A stretch of 64,000 nucleotides of DNA from Sphagnum compactum (Eukaryota > Bryophyta > Sphagnopsida > Sphagnales), in contig OZ234493.1 in the NCBI GenBank assembly GCA_965153455.1, forward strand, positions 33,222,213 through 33,286,212. The letters run 5' to 3'. A program made the translations under genes and the position numbers. Below the pieces are notes generated by a model. The model had not been told where the DNA came from. It saw nothing but the letters and a program-made list of their open reading frames with translations, and made no database searches. This document shows, piece by piece, positions 21,891-33,808 of this stretch. Every line of letters starts with the position of its first letter. Position 1 is the first letter of the stretch.

Positions 21891-24689
21891 TCCGAGTTAT
21901 TTAAATAAATAATATAACTTATAACATCTTTTCAGTTTTATTTCTAAATTAAACAAACAAAAATAATCTTAGTGATAACACATGATATGAAAATTGCATC
22001 ACCAAAAGACTAGGAAACACACAAAATGTTTGAATATAAAGATTTTTTTTAAAAGTTCATTTTGAATTTCTTGACAATAAGCATAAGCACATGAAGGTTG
22101 TTGATGCATTGGGGCAGATTTGTTGATATAATGCCATGTGTCATTTGCTTAAAGGTTTCTCGCCCTAATTTCATATTTTAAAATTTAAAATTTTAAGTTG
22201 AAATATAGTTGCATACTAAATGCAAACAAGTTGAAATGTCATATATATTGGGTGTCGGAAATGTATACATGTGACATGATCATATGTGTTATTCAAGGTC
22301 ATACATTTGTTGCAAAGTAATTGTTGATTATTATCTAAATTTATCTTGTTGTGATGTAGTTGTTACATGTGATTAAAGTGCAACTTGTTAACAAAGTCAA
22401 ACATGGTTGACTATAACCGTAAATACAATGCGTACATTGTATTGTATAAATGTACATCTTGTACTAATTTGCAACCATAATACAACTCCTTGATTTTTTG
22501 ATGTGACATTTTATTTATTAATTTGTCGTATTTCCATGGGATAGTTGCAATGTAGTTATATATTAGTTGTTTTGGAGCTTTAGTTGTAGGGTAGTCTAGT
22601 TGCCGTGGACACAATTTCTCGTGTGACAAGGTTTTTAATTTGTAGGGTTGGAGGTGAAGGTTCACATTCTTGCTATTTGAAGGATGTTTGAAGCCATCCA
22701 CTAGTTAAGGTTTGTAGGAATTCAAAAACCTTGTGGCAACAAATGAAAAATGTCCACAACAATAAAATAAATGCTTGCCAAAAGGTAAGTTCTTTGGCAA
22801 GGTAATCAAAAAAAATTTTTGTCCTCTTACACACTTTGATTTTATAAACCATGATCTCTCGTTTCATGCAATTTGATACTTTTGTTTAAAAAACATGGCC
22901 AATTTAATGCAATGTGCATTCTACTATTCATGTTCAAAGATGAACACTCATTCCCAAATTGTTTTTGCTTATAAATACAAAATGTAGCCCACATTTGGCA
23001 CTCTAAAATTGGACAATCATAGATTGAAAGATATATCTAATATAAAACTTGTGATATGCATATGGTATGCTGAGGATGGCCACCAATTACCAACACAAAA
23101 CTACCACAAACAAAATAATATCAATTGTATGTGGGGCTTTAAATGGACCAAAACACATCATATTGAAAAAAGAACCCTCATCATGGTCTCAAATGGAATA
23201 GAGATCTTGCCCTTCACAAACCATTCCTTGGTTTCAAATCATGTGCAACCCCTAGCACCTTGAGAACCCATGTTGTACCACCTCCCTAATTTCAACAATG
23301 AAAAACATGTTGTGTATTTGTAGATACATAGTTCACACAACTGCCCTACTTCAAGCAATAGTTGAAAATTGGAGTAGGGTGGCAAGCCATTGACAAAGTT
23401 AAGTATAATGGGTCAAAGTCATCACTAATAAGACATAGTTTTCTTCAATTTTTGAATCATGTGGAGTTTGAACTTATTCTTTTTAGTAAAAACATGATGA
23501 TTTTTTCAAACTTGTCATTTCAATCTCCATTTTGGAGTCCACCGATTTCAATGTGCAAGGGAAATATGGGTTGGTGAAGATGGAAATTGTAAATCCTTAT
23601 GCAAGTGTATGCACATGTGGTTGACATGTTAGTACTCCCTTGTGCCTTGTGGTGTATGCTTTATGTTGTTGAGTCTTTTACTTGTCTAGGATTTGCTTGT
23701 GTTAGGTTGGCTAAACTTTAGGGTTTGGAAGTCGATTCCCACCGACAAGTCCTTGTCCTTTGACATCTTCTCTTCATCATTTTCTTGTTTCATCATTTTC
23801 TTTGCATACTCCAATCTTTTGATATTCTAAGTGTGCACAAATTCCAAAATCCAATTTGTTCTATTTCACAATAATATTGCACCCATGTAATCACCTAAGT
23901 TTCAATTGTTCAGCTGAAATATTTTAAAGTTTACATCTCATTTAAATTGTGGGTGTGACAAGTTTCACGGGTAAGAAACTTGTCTTTGAAAATTGTTGTT
24001 GGGTGAAAGTGGCTTAGGATAGAACTATAGTACCACTTCCCACACAAAATTCAAACCATGTAGAGCTTTAAAAAGTTGTCAAGGAGGCACATTTGCATAA
24101 ATGCATGTGAATTGTTGTCCTAGAAGACAATGCTCTCTACTAGTACAAGTCCAAATTGGAATGAGTGAAATGGTATTGGATGTATTGAACAAAAACATGA
24201 CGCCCTCCAAAGTAGCAAATACAACAAGCAAACAACCTAGACAATAGAAAATTTGACACGCCCATAAAACATACATTGCTGATTTATTGCAAACAATAGA
24301 TTCTAAAACCTAGAAATGGATGCATAACAGAGGGCAAAGGGAGAATATTCTTATCTTCTTCTTTGCCATTTGTCACTCCCATGAGTCCACCCACAACAGT
24401 GGTTTGCACAGTCCAACAAGTGCCCAACAATAGGAGCAATTGAAATCTACATTTGCAAATGACTGTAAAATGCTTTGCAGATGTGTGTACGGACACTTGC
24501 GCATGAGCTCTGTGAATCTCAAAATTGGTTTCAAATTTTTGCAGTTGCAGAGAGAGAATTCCGAAGCTCAACTGGCACCAGTCTTTCATGCAATTCTCTC
24601 TCACCAGAAAGGTCAAAAGACTGAGATACATACAGAAAGCAACTGGAACATGAACTTTGAGGAGTATGTACAATTGCTGGAAAGTTTCA
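21891..24689. other. Intergenic DNA, nothing recognised
   Basis: AT-rich and unrecognised until about 24300. From there to 24690 the composition is that of a probable 3' untranslated region of the U11/U12-31K gene. No separate gene is seen. Confidence 0.5.
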
Positions 24690-27600
24690 TCAAGATCCAT
24701 CATCACTCTCATCACTGAAATAACCTGACTGCTTCTTGGGGCCCTGCAGTTGAAGTTTACCCACCAGATAGTAATTAAGACAAAATCTTTTCTCTTACCT
24801 CCCATGATGCACGACCAAACATTTAAGAGTCAATAAAAAAAGCATACCATGCTATGTCAGGAACCTTACTTTTTCCAAGATTTTGCATTCATTTGCTAGT
24901 AGACAGCAGACACAATTCAAACAAGACAAACTGTTCCCACACTACATGCCTAGAAGGTCTGCTCAATTGGCTCTAGGGCCAGAGAAAGAAAAAATCTGAC
25001 CTTCAAACCTCGTGAAGGTGGTGCATCTCTGCGGTTAGTGGCTTCAGAACCCACGCTCATCCTGCTCAGAAGAGGCACAGACAAAACTGACATATTAGCA
25101 GAAAATGAACAAGTATCCAAATTGAATCAATGGATACTCAACACATCACCTTCCATCATGATCAGATATACAAAAGAACATCTGAATGAAGGACAACTTG
25201 GAAGGCTCAAAACTGGCAGGTTGGTTCATAAAGTGGCATGTGTCTCACATCAAGACATGGAATTTCACACATGCTATCTTCATTGTTTAAAGGTGGCCAA
25301 ATATGCTTCTGAGAAAACTAAGCTAACTCACATGGTCACAAAAACAAGCAGACCAAACATAGTATTGGAGAACAGTTTGAATGGCAGAACGTAGATATGT
25401 CAAGGAGGAAGCAACAAGAGAAAGATATAAATTAAAATTGTGCACCAGACACATGACCCCTTGATCTAAAACCTTAAACAATGAGGACTGACATGGGAAC
25501 TTCAGCATACAGATCTGACAACTAACATGCAGCTACACTGAGGACAGCAAGGTTCATGTTACTACAACATGGAGAACCAAATTGAGATTCCCACCTGATC
25601 CTCTACTGAAGAAATTTCAGAATTGTGCAGTCAATTGCAAACTTCCAAAAGACAAGTTCTCTACTTACCGTGGAGCAACAACAGAAGCCCAATCGTCATC
25701 TTCAAATTGAGCTTCATCTACCTCCTCCTCACTGTGACAGAAATCCAGCATAATGTGTAAGAAGTAAGAAGTAAGAAGTAAAAATGCTTGCATCACAATG
25801 AACATATCTCTGAGATTGCAGAGAACACTTCAGAAGACAACTTTGAAGGTAACTGTTGTGTTGGTTCCAAGCCAAACCAAAAATTTACATGATAAGAATT
25901 GAGTATGGTCATAACCCTGTTAGTGTCGATCACCAGGTATCAGACCATCACCTTCATGATGAATGGTAGCAAGTAGGTACCACAACCCCCTACTGGCTTC
26001 ATCAGCTCCCAACAGTGGGTTTAGATAATTGTATAATTACATATGCAAAACTTTGGGCAAACAATTCTATATAAATCTGTGTTCTGCGATTCTGTTGCAT
26101 TTCCAGAAGCAACAGCAATACTCAGTCATGAAGACAGCTAGCACTCAAGAGGCATAACTCATAATTACAAACATCATTGATGTAAGGAACATCTTACAAC
26201 TGTTTAAAAAAACTTGCAACAATAATCTGGGAAAAACCAGGTACATGAGAGTTGGGCAGAAAACTGGAATGTGCTATACAGGGCAGCTTCACAGACAAAC
26301 AAATTTTTTTGTGATTGACATCCAGGCGCTTGAGGTCTACTCTCAATGCTCTACATACCTTTCATCCAGCTCTTGCTTGTCAGCCCCTGCAGTTTCAAAC
26401 TGTTCTTTCCGTCTCTTCTTTTGAATTGGCCGCTCCCTTGCTCCCAACTGGTTCCAGAGACATTCACAGACATTCCTATCAATTGTTGACACATGCAATT
26501 CTCACTCTGACCTCCACAATTCTTAGTTTATGGTCCAGTAAAATGGATTTGATTTGCTTCTGCCATGCCATTTAGATAAATTGGAAACTTCTTTTGTTGG
26601 CACTTCAGAAGAGCAAAGTTCAAAGAGTGATGACTCCTTGGAGGCATCCTTTGCTTATTTTGCAACTCTATGTGGAGTCACCAATATTCAAACCTGATTT
26701 TTAGGGCACTCATAGGAAAGGTGTCCCTCATCACCACATTCATAACACCTACTCTTGTCCTTGTATACCTGCCAACCCAGCCCACAACAGAGCCTCTCAG
26801 TTTATGCTTGTGAAATTAACTGGAGAAAGAAAGTCGAAAGAGATTGAAGTTCACAGGCATTCAATTGAGGTTTTAAAGGTCTGGTGCACAAGGATCAAAA
26901 TGGTATGTGTTTAGATATCTTGTTTAGGATAAGTGAAGATGAAATGTGTTAAACTGACTGGTGATCTACATGTGGGCACTACAATATGGGTTGATAGTGT
27001 ACAACTCTTCCTAACTATACTATCAAAACTTTGAGCTGTCAAAGTGCACAAATAAGAGACAGAAAGATAACCTCTGCCTTTCACCAACCTACCACTCTTT
27101 CTAACCCTAAACTTCAATGGTGACAAGTGGGTGCTACATACACGGCGCTTGATGAACTCCCGAGCACGTCCATTATCAGCTGCTATCGAGACCTTCAAAA
27201 CCCTCTTGTTCAAGATCTTCCCATTCATGACTTGAACCTACACCAACCACCCAATGGCAGCATAATGCCTCAGTTATCAGCAGCAACAGAGGAAGTTGAT
27301 GCAACTTCAGATCTCACATATACCACCAGGGAAAGGTGATTGGTTATTGTGCTTACATATGATGCGAACATGAACAAAAGCATGCTTCTTTTGGGGTTAT
27401 GACAAAGAATTCCCAAAGTTGAGGAACCTCACACCTTAGAGAAACTGCAAGAAGAAGGGCAGGGAAACTCACTCACAGCATTTTGAGCATCCTCCCGGGC
27501 TGTGTACAAAATGAAAGCCACACCTTTGCTTTGTCTCGTTTGCTTATCCTTCATGACAGTCACCCTGCATACATTAACCACAACATTAAAGTGAACCTCA

Positions 27601-28540
27601 AAACTAGGAATAAAGAGACAGCTGCATATATGCAGAAAACATTCACAAAGAGACATTGGAGTGTGTGCACAAAACATTCACAAAACATACATGTGTGTGT
27701 GTGTGTGTGTGTTTGCACAGAACATTCACAAAACCTACATCTGCGTACGTGAAGAAAACATCTGCTCATAGAAACCATAACAGGCAGCTGAGAAATACCT
27801 ACAGTAAAACTTTCACAGTGAGAAAGAGAAAAGAAACAACAGATTGTAGTACCAACAGGAAGCAGGAAAAGCAATACATACTCAGCTCTCAACATTCATC
27901 ATCATAACATCATGAACTATATCAAACAATAAGGAGGAGCAATCAAGGCATTTATATATCAATCATGACGAGCGAAAGATGAGAGATTCCACAACATCTA
28001 AGAAGCACAGTAGTAGTGCAAGCTCAACAGCAATCAGATGGTGGAGCATGTGAAACGACCTTCATATCAATGAAACACAAAAGGACAGAAACTGTGACAA
28101 TGGAAGCAAACATACTAAAGATTCAGCAGAAGAGTTCACACTAGATTGTGAAGCTAGCTAGCACTAGAGATTAGGGTTCTAGATCAGGGAGAAGAAAGAG
28201 GAAGAGGAGAAGAAGAGGAGAAGAAGAAGAGGAAAAGGAAGAAGATCACATACTTGCCGATCTTGCCACAAGTACTGAAGATAGTATGAATGTCACTGTT
28301 TGTCAGGGAGAAGTCGAGATTACTGACATAGATTGTGGATTTGGAAGGAACAAGACCGCCACTGCCCTGTTGTTGTTGCCTCTTCCCCGCACCGGCACCA
28401 GCTCCTCCTCCTCCGCCTTCCATCTTCCCCTTTTGAGATCCGGAGAGAAGACCTCTATAGTCATCATCAACATCATCATCCTCATAGTCTTCCTCCTCGC
28501 TGCTGTAATTCCTCCGCCTCCGCTGCCTTGCACTCGCCAT
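24690..28540 (-). CDS. U11/U12 snRNP 31 kDa protein (ZCRB1-like), eight exons
   Basis: A protein of the minor (U12-type) spliceosome that binds RNA in the U11/U12 di-snRNP. Exons: 28540-28254, 27564-27473, 27230-27142, 26768-26694, 26447-26359, 25731-25669, 25061-25001 and 24743-24690. Phases agree throughout and give 269 residues ending in TGA, close to the usual size of plant members. An acidic, glycine-rich N-terminus precedes an RRM with RNP2 IYVSNL (70-75) and RNP1 KGVAFILY (109-116). Then come a CCHC zinc knuckle, [14 protein letters not shown] (164-177), a basic KKRRK patch and an acidic, serine-rich tail. RRM followed by one CCHC knuckle is the signature of U11/U12-31K. All its introns have ordinary U2-type GT...AG ends, so it does not visibly depend on the machinery it serves. 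It is divergent from the WRC gene. Confidence 0.95.
27690..27712. repeat. (TG)n microsatellite in intron 1 of the U11/U12-31K gene
   Basis: An uninterrupted TG run within the first intron (27565-28253). It is length-variable DNA with no evident function. Confidence 0.95.
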
Positions 28541-29194
28541 ATCGTCTTCACGTTCTTGTTCTCGTTACTCTTGTTCTCGTTCTTCTTGTTATTGTTCTTG
28601 GCTTCTTCTTCCTCGGAACTTGCTTGCTCTTCGTATTGTCTGTCGCCTATTCTCGCATGAACAAACAAAACAAACAAACAGAGCTCAACAAACATAAGAA
28701 AAAAACAAGCCACGACGGAAGACCTAGATTTTGTTCTTGGCCGTCGTCGTTGTCGCAACGGTGCTCTGAAGAATGCGTAGGGAAGTAGGTACGCGCATAA
28801 CCCTAACGACGCTCTCCTCTGCTGCAGCAGCAGCATCTCTCTTCTTCTCTGCCTGTCTACGATTGACCGTAGGGGGAGAGAAGAGAGATCGGAGATCGAG
28901 CTCACTACGTCTCGACGGATTCGCTGCAGACAGTGCGGCATGAAGGAGGTAACGAGACATGCAGCAGCAGCAGCAGCAGAACAACAACAAACGTTGCTTC
29001 TCAAAGCATGTGGGAGCATGAAAGATTAGAGCTTGTCGATGCAATAATAAGAAGCAGCAGCGACAACAGAACAGAGCCCCGAGACTGAGACACAGAGAGC
29101 CGAGAGAGAGATGTAGGCAGTGAAACAGAAGGGTTTTTGTATCCGTGAGCTTGAGGGAGCTAGCTGCTTTCTGAGAGCTCTCTTTTGCTGCTGC
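28541..29194. promoter_or_regulatory. Shared intergenic region of two divergent genes
   Basis: About 654 bp separate the ATG of the U11/U12-31K gene (minus) from that of the HARE-HTH/WRC gene (plus). It must hold both 5' leaders and could act as a bidirectional promoter. It contains CAG-rich runs near 28820-28832 and 28960-28978, and a telo-box-like ATAACCCTAACG near 28797. No TATA box is clear in either direction. The long open frames here come from CAG/CTT repeats. Confidence 0.45.
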
Positions 29195-32100
29195 ATGCAT
29201 GCAAGCATGGTTGTGAATCAGCTGGAGTGTTGTGGTAATAGCAGCAGCAGCAGCTTGAAGAAGAAGAAGATGGTGGTAAGTGAAGCACACGCACCGATTG
29301 AGACTTCCTTTGTAGCGAGAAGTCCTTCTGCTGCCGCTGCTCCTCCTCCTTCTCCTGCTCCTCCTCGCTCACCCTACACCTGGCTGGACAAGCTTAGATT
29401 TCTCAAAGGCTTTCCTGAAGAGCCCAGAGTGGAGCTTTCAGAGTTTCTAACCGCGCTTGCAGTCAAGAACTCCACTTCTTCTTCGCTTCCAAAGCTCCCA
29501 AATTCCAAGACTTTTGTTGCTGTTGCTGCACCACCCATGGTGCAGCAGCAGCAACAGCTGGCGTCAAGGACAGTAGTGAAGGCTTCTGCTACGAATGGGA
29601 TCTTCTACATGGACTTGGGAGCTACCGAAGCAAACGGCAATGCAAGTGAGATGGAGATCCAGAAATGGGGCATCAAGGCAAGGACTTCCAGACTCAATGC
29701 TACTGTTCTTCCTTATGATCATCATCAGAACACAACAATAACAACAACAGTTTGTGCATCCAACTGCTGCATGGGTGGGGAGCTTGATGCAAGCACAGCA
29801 GCAGGAATTGCAGACAGCAAGCAGAGGAACAATAGCCCTTCCAAGCTCCTCGACTCCTCCTTTGTGAACGCAGGAGGAGGAGCACCACGTAGTTGTAAAC
29901 CCCCGCAGTTGCTGATCCAAGCTTCTTCTTCTCCATTGGATCTCTTTGGTATGGAGGATAGACGCAGCTCAAGCTCAGACTCAAGAAAGAAGCTCAGTAG
30001 AAAAGGGAGCAAGCTCTCCTTTCTTCCCCAATCTTGTGAGCAGCTAGGAAAGGAGGAGGAGGATGAGGAAGAGGCAGCAGCCATGGACTCGTCATCAGGG
30101 GAGAGAAGAAACAACAAGAACAATATGCAAACACAATCTGTGCAGGTAGTGAAAGCAAGTGACATGAATGCAAATCTGGTGCATCAAGGGAGGAGACCAA
30201 ACCCTAGTTTTCTTCCTCCTCCTCCCCCTCGTGCTGCTCTTCTTCCCCTTGGTTGTACTCAGGGAGTCAGTTTTGTTTCTGATGGATTCAAGAACCAGCA
30301 GCAGCAACAGCAGCAGCAGCATGGAGTATGGTCATCTGAAGAACATGACCGAGGTGTGGCACTGGAATCAACTGGCAGGGAGGCTGCATACAAAGGAGGA
30401 GCAAGGAGCTCAATCAACAAGAAGCTGGCAAAAAGACTGCACACCACAGTGGCTGCTACTTCAACTTTGACTGCTGCCGCTGCTTCTCAGCAATTGAAGA
30501 GGAAAGCTGCGGCATCAAACCAAATGGCATCCTCCATTTTAGAAAGGAGGCGCACAGGCAGCAGCAGTGGCAATTTTCTCAACAATAATTCAAGGATGGC
30601 AGGGAAGAAGCGGCGAGCCAACTCTGAGTTGCTTTTACCCCAAGTAAGTCTTGCTTTGCATGGGAGGGCGCTTTTGTTTCACCACCCACCCATGCTTTTG
30701 ATTTCATGAGTGTATAAGTTTGCAATGTTTCTCTTTTTGTTGGACTGACCCATTTACAGACACAAAAAAGGGTTTAGGGTTTAGTCCGTAACATCAGTGG
30801 CAACTTGTGTCCTGCATCTGTCTGGTCCTCTCAATGAACTCTTCTGCTTGAATTTCTTATGAGCTTTGGCTTGCAAATGATGTTGCTATATCTATGTGTC
30901 CACTCCTATGGCAACCCTATCCATTTTCTATATCAGCTCAAGCTTTTGATGGTAACAGGTTATTTTTGCTAGCTTGCTAGTCTTCATACCCAACAAAGAG
31001 CTTCTAGAGTAAAGCAGAGCTGGTGCAGCATTGCCATCCTCTCTCTCAAAGGGCTTCTTCTTAGTTAGAAGAAGAAGCTCTTTCTGCTCTGAGTCATGTT
31101 GATTTGTAAATAACTTGTCAATCTGTCAGAGAGAGCCAGTAACAAGAGAGGATGCCATCCTTTTGTTGTTTCCAGCAGATGAAAGATCAAGCATGCAAGG
31201 TTCTCAAGGTTGGTGAGCCATGGGTCTCTGTGGAAAGAAGTGCAGAAAGAAGGTGTGAACTCTCACTACTTGTTTTCTGTATCATCTGATGTTTGCTGTT
31301 AATGTTGCAAGTATGAAACTAGCAGTAAACTAACTGGAGACAAAAGAACCTTGGGACCTAGGGGGACAAGAAACGAGCTGCAAAAAATATTTCTGTGTTG
31401 GTCAAGACTTGAATACTTCTTATTTATTTGACTGGTAAAAAAAGAGATGTGGGTGCTGTATTGACATCTGTTCCCTGATGATGATGATGATGATGACTCA
31501 AGGTCCAGCACTGGAACAAAGAGCTTTGGTGCAGGACATGGTAAGTTCCCAGCTTTCCCTCTCTCTCTGTTAAGAATTTGTGTTGGCAGGGCAGGGTGGT
31601 ATTTCAAAGGGGTTCTTTTGCTTGGATGCAACACCTTTGCATCAACTCTTTGTATATGCATGCCCCTTGAGGATGCAGACTTTCAATACTGATTACTGGC
31701 CTCACTGCAAGGTAACTCTATATGCATGTGCTGAAAGACTATGCACAGTATATATGCACTAGATGTTCTCTTTCAGTGGCATCCATCCACTGTTCTGCTT
31801 GGCATCTACCCTTTGAAATTGAGAGATTCTTTACTTATACTTTGTTTTTGTTGAGCAGATGGAGGATGTGAATTGGGCAATGGCCCTTCACCACAGGAGG
31901 CACCAGTGCTGGAGCTAGCCTCAGACCACCCAAGTAAGAAGTCAAAGGATAGTTTGGTATACATCACATATCAGGTGTTTCTGCAAGCTGGGAAGACAGG
32001 TCTCACAGCCAGGGAAGCAGCATCACGTATTATTGACTGCGGATTAGCTGATATCTTTCATGGGCTTGTAAAGCCTCGGATAAAAATTGGCAAGATAATC

Positions 32101-32799
32101 CGCAATAATCCGTACTATTTCCAAGCTGGAGAGGGGAGATATATCTTGTTTGAGGCCATTGTAGGAGTTACTCAAACAGTTTCCATCCCACATCCTCCCA
32201 CAGAGGAAGAGTCTGCTGTGGCACCTTTGAGATCAAAGCCACAGAAAGAAATTGCACCAACACCATTAGATGCCAGGAAAGAAGCTGCTGCAATGGCACG
32301 AAGGAATGGGACAGCCAGGTACTGGGCACAAATGCATGCTAATGGGTGGACTCGAGGTCAAAAAGGACGAAATAAGAAGCTGGAAGTGGGTAAGTCCACA
32401 CCTGCAGCTGCAAGCACTAAGATTTCTGGGAGACCTGCCAAGAGTGGTGATACAGATCAGAAACTTGTCCAATCAGAAGAACATGCAGAACAGAACTTGG
32501 CACAGGAGCAGGTGGTTCAAGGGCAACTGAAACACTGGCTGAATGGCACAGTTCATATTGGCATGGGTCGGAAGCAATGCAGGCGCACAGATGGGAAGAA
32601 TTGGCAGTGCCCAGAACGGGCTGTATCAGGTACTAACTATTGTGGAAATCACCAATACAGGATGAAGCAGGCTGTTGAAACTAAAGGAGTCTTCCGGACT
32701 CCCCTCTTAAAGGACAAGGATGAAACAAATGAAAAGCATATTGAAGGTTATGAAGAAGTTCAGGATCAGAATACAGAACATGGGAACCTCATAGATTGA
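29195..32799 (+). CDS. Nuclear HARE-HTH plus WRC domain protein, four exons
   Basis: Probably a nuclear, chromatin- or DNA-associated protein; its exact job is unknown. Exons: 29195-30643, 31176-31252, 31503-31540 and 31859-32799. The phases agree and give 834 residues. I chose the first in-frame ATG (29195); ATGs at 29207 and 29270 are alternatives. Exon 1 encodes SPYTWLDKLRFLKGFPEEP, then a long disordered region rich in S, A, Q and P with a nine-glutamine run and a basic KKRRAN end. Exon 4 encodes a HARE-HTH-like winged-helix domain (about 554-622; KTGLTAREAASRI, IIRNNPYYFQAGEGRY) and a WRC zinc motif, CRRTDGKNWQC...YCGNH (Cys762, Cys772, Cys783, His786), as found in plant growth-regulating factors but here without a QLQ domain. 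The splice model is by hand; the exon 2 start could be 31179. Parts of exon 4 recur inverted at 41618-41853. Confidence 0.85.
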
Positions 32800-33808
32800 G
32801 GGATTGTTATGGAAGATAATGTGTGCACCAACCAGGCTACTGAAGCAGCAGCAGCGAGAATGGCACAGTGGCAGCTACCTTTCAAGCTTAATAGAGAATG
32901 CAGTAATATTTAGCAAAAGGTGTTGGTAGGGCACTAGGCAGCAGAAACTATCCTCGTCTGCTTAAGGGAGAATCAACAAGGGGCAGGAAAAATTGATTTG
33001 GCGGTCTAGAACTCACTACTCATTTGTCAAGGTACAAAGCAAGGAAAAACCACCTTCAGAAGTTGTGTCATGTTACAAGCATAGATGGCCAAGGATTGCC
33101 TGATTTTTTAATCATTTAGATTGTCCTCAAAATTTGGTACCACATTTTGGGGATGTTCATCAGCTGTTGCTGTGAACTGGGATCTTCATCAGATGTTATT
33201 GTGAACTGTGAGTTCTGACATTTTTCAGGAACTCCATGGAACATTTCCTATTTTTAACTGTTGCGGGCTTGAACTTGCCATAGTGGGGCAGAGACATTTT
33301 TGCAGCAAATGTGTTAGCTACAAAGAGTCATTTCAATCAATCAGCTTCCAATTCTTGTCTTAAAACCTTTGGGGAACTACAAACCATTGCAAAATCCAAA
33401 CATGGGTGTGAAGCACAGACTCCCAGATTTTGATAGTACTAAGATTATAACCTTTGCAGAACCACCTTGGTGGGTACATCATGTCAATGTTATTATCCAA
33501 TAGTTTGACAATTCTTGTCCAACTGCTAAAATCCAAAACAATGGGTGGGTGCAAAACACATTTTTCCCAGATTTTAGTAGCAAATTACAATTAGTTTGTT
33601 CAGTGGTCATAAGTTTTATCTGCAATTTTGCAGCATAACTAGGAAGTAATCATCCTTTCACAGCCCAGGAGCAGCTTGCATGGCTTACTTGAAGAGGTCA
33701 AACTGCCTAAACTAATTATGCAAACAGCTAGTTAATTAAGCAAACAGTTAATGATCAGGCCCCAGAGTTTTTCCAATTGAACCATGCAGCTTTCGTTAAA
33801 AGAAAAAA
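32800..33808. other. Tail-to-tail spacer between the WRC and GNAT genes
   Basis: It must hold the 3' untranslated regions of both genes. Two diverged copies of an 'aaaatccaaa...tcccagatttt.agta' phrase lie about 150 bp apart near 33389-33590. Sequence near 33194-33290 recurs, diverged, at 44640-44730. No gene is seen. Confidence 0.55.

Noticed and set aside
24690-28540. U12-type introns within the U11/U12-31K gene (possible autoregulation)
   Set aside because: All seven donors look like ordinary U2-type GT sites; none matches the RTATCCTT consensus.
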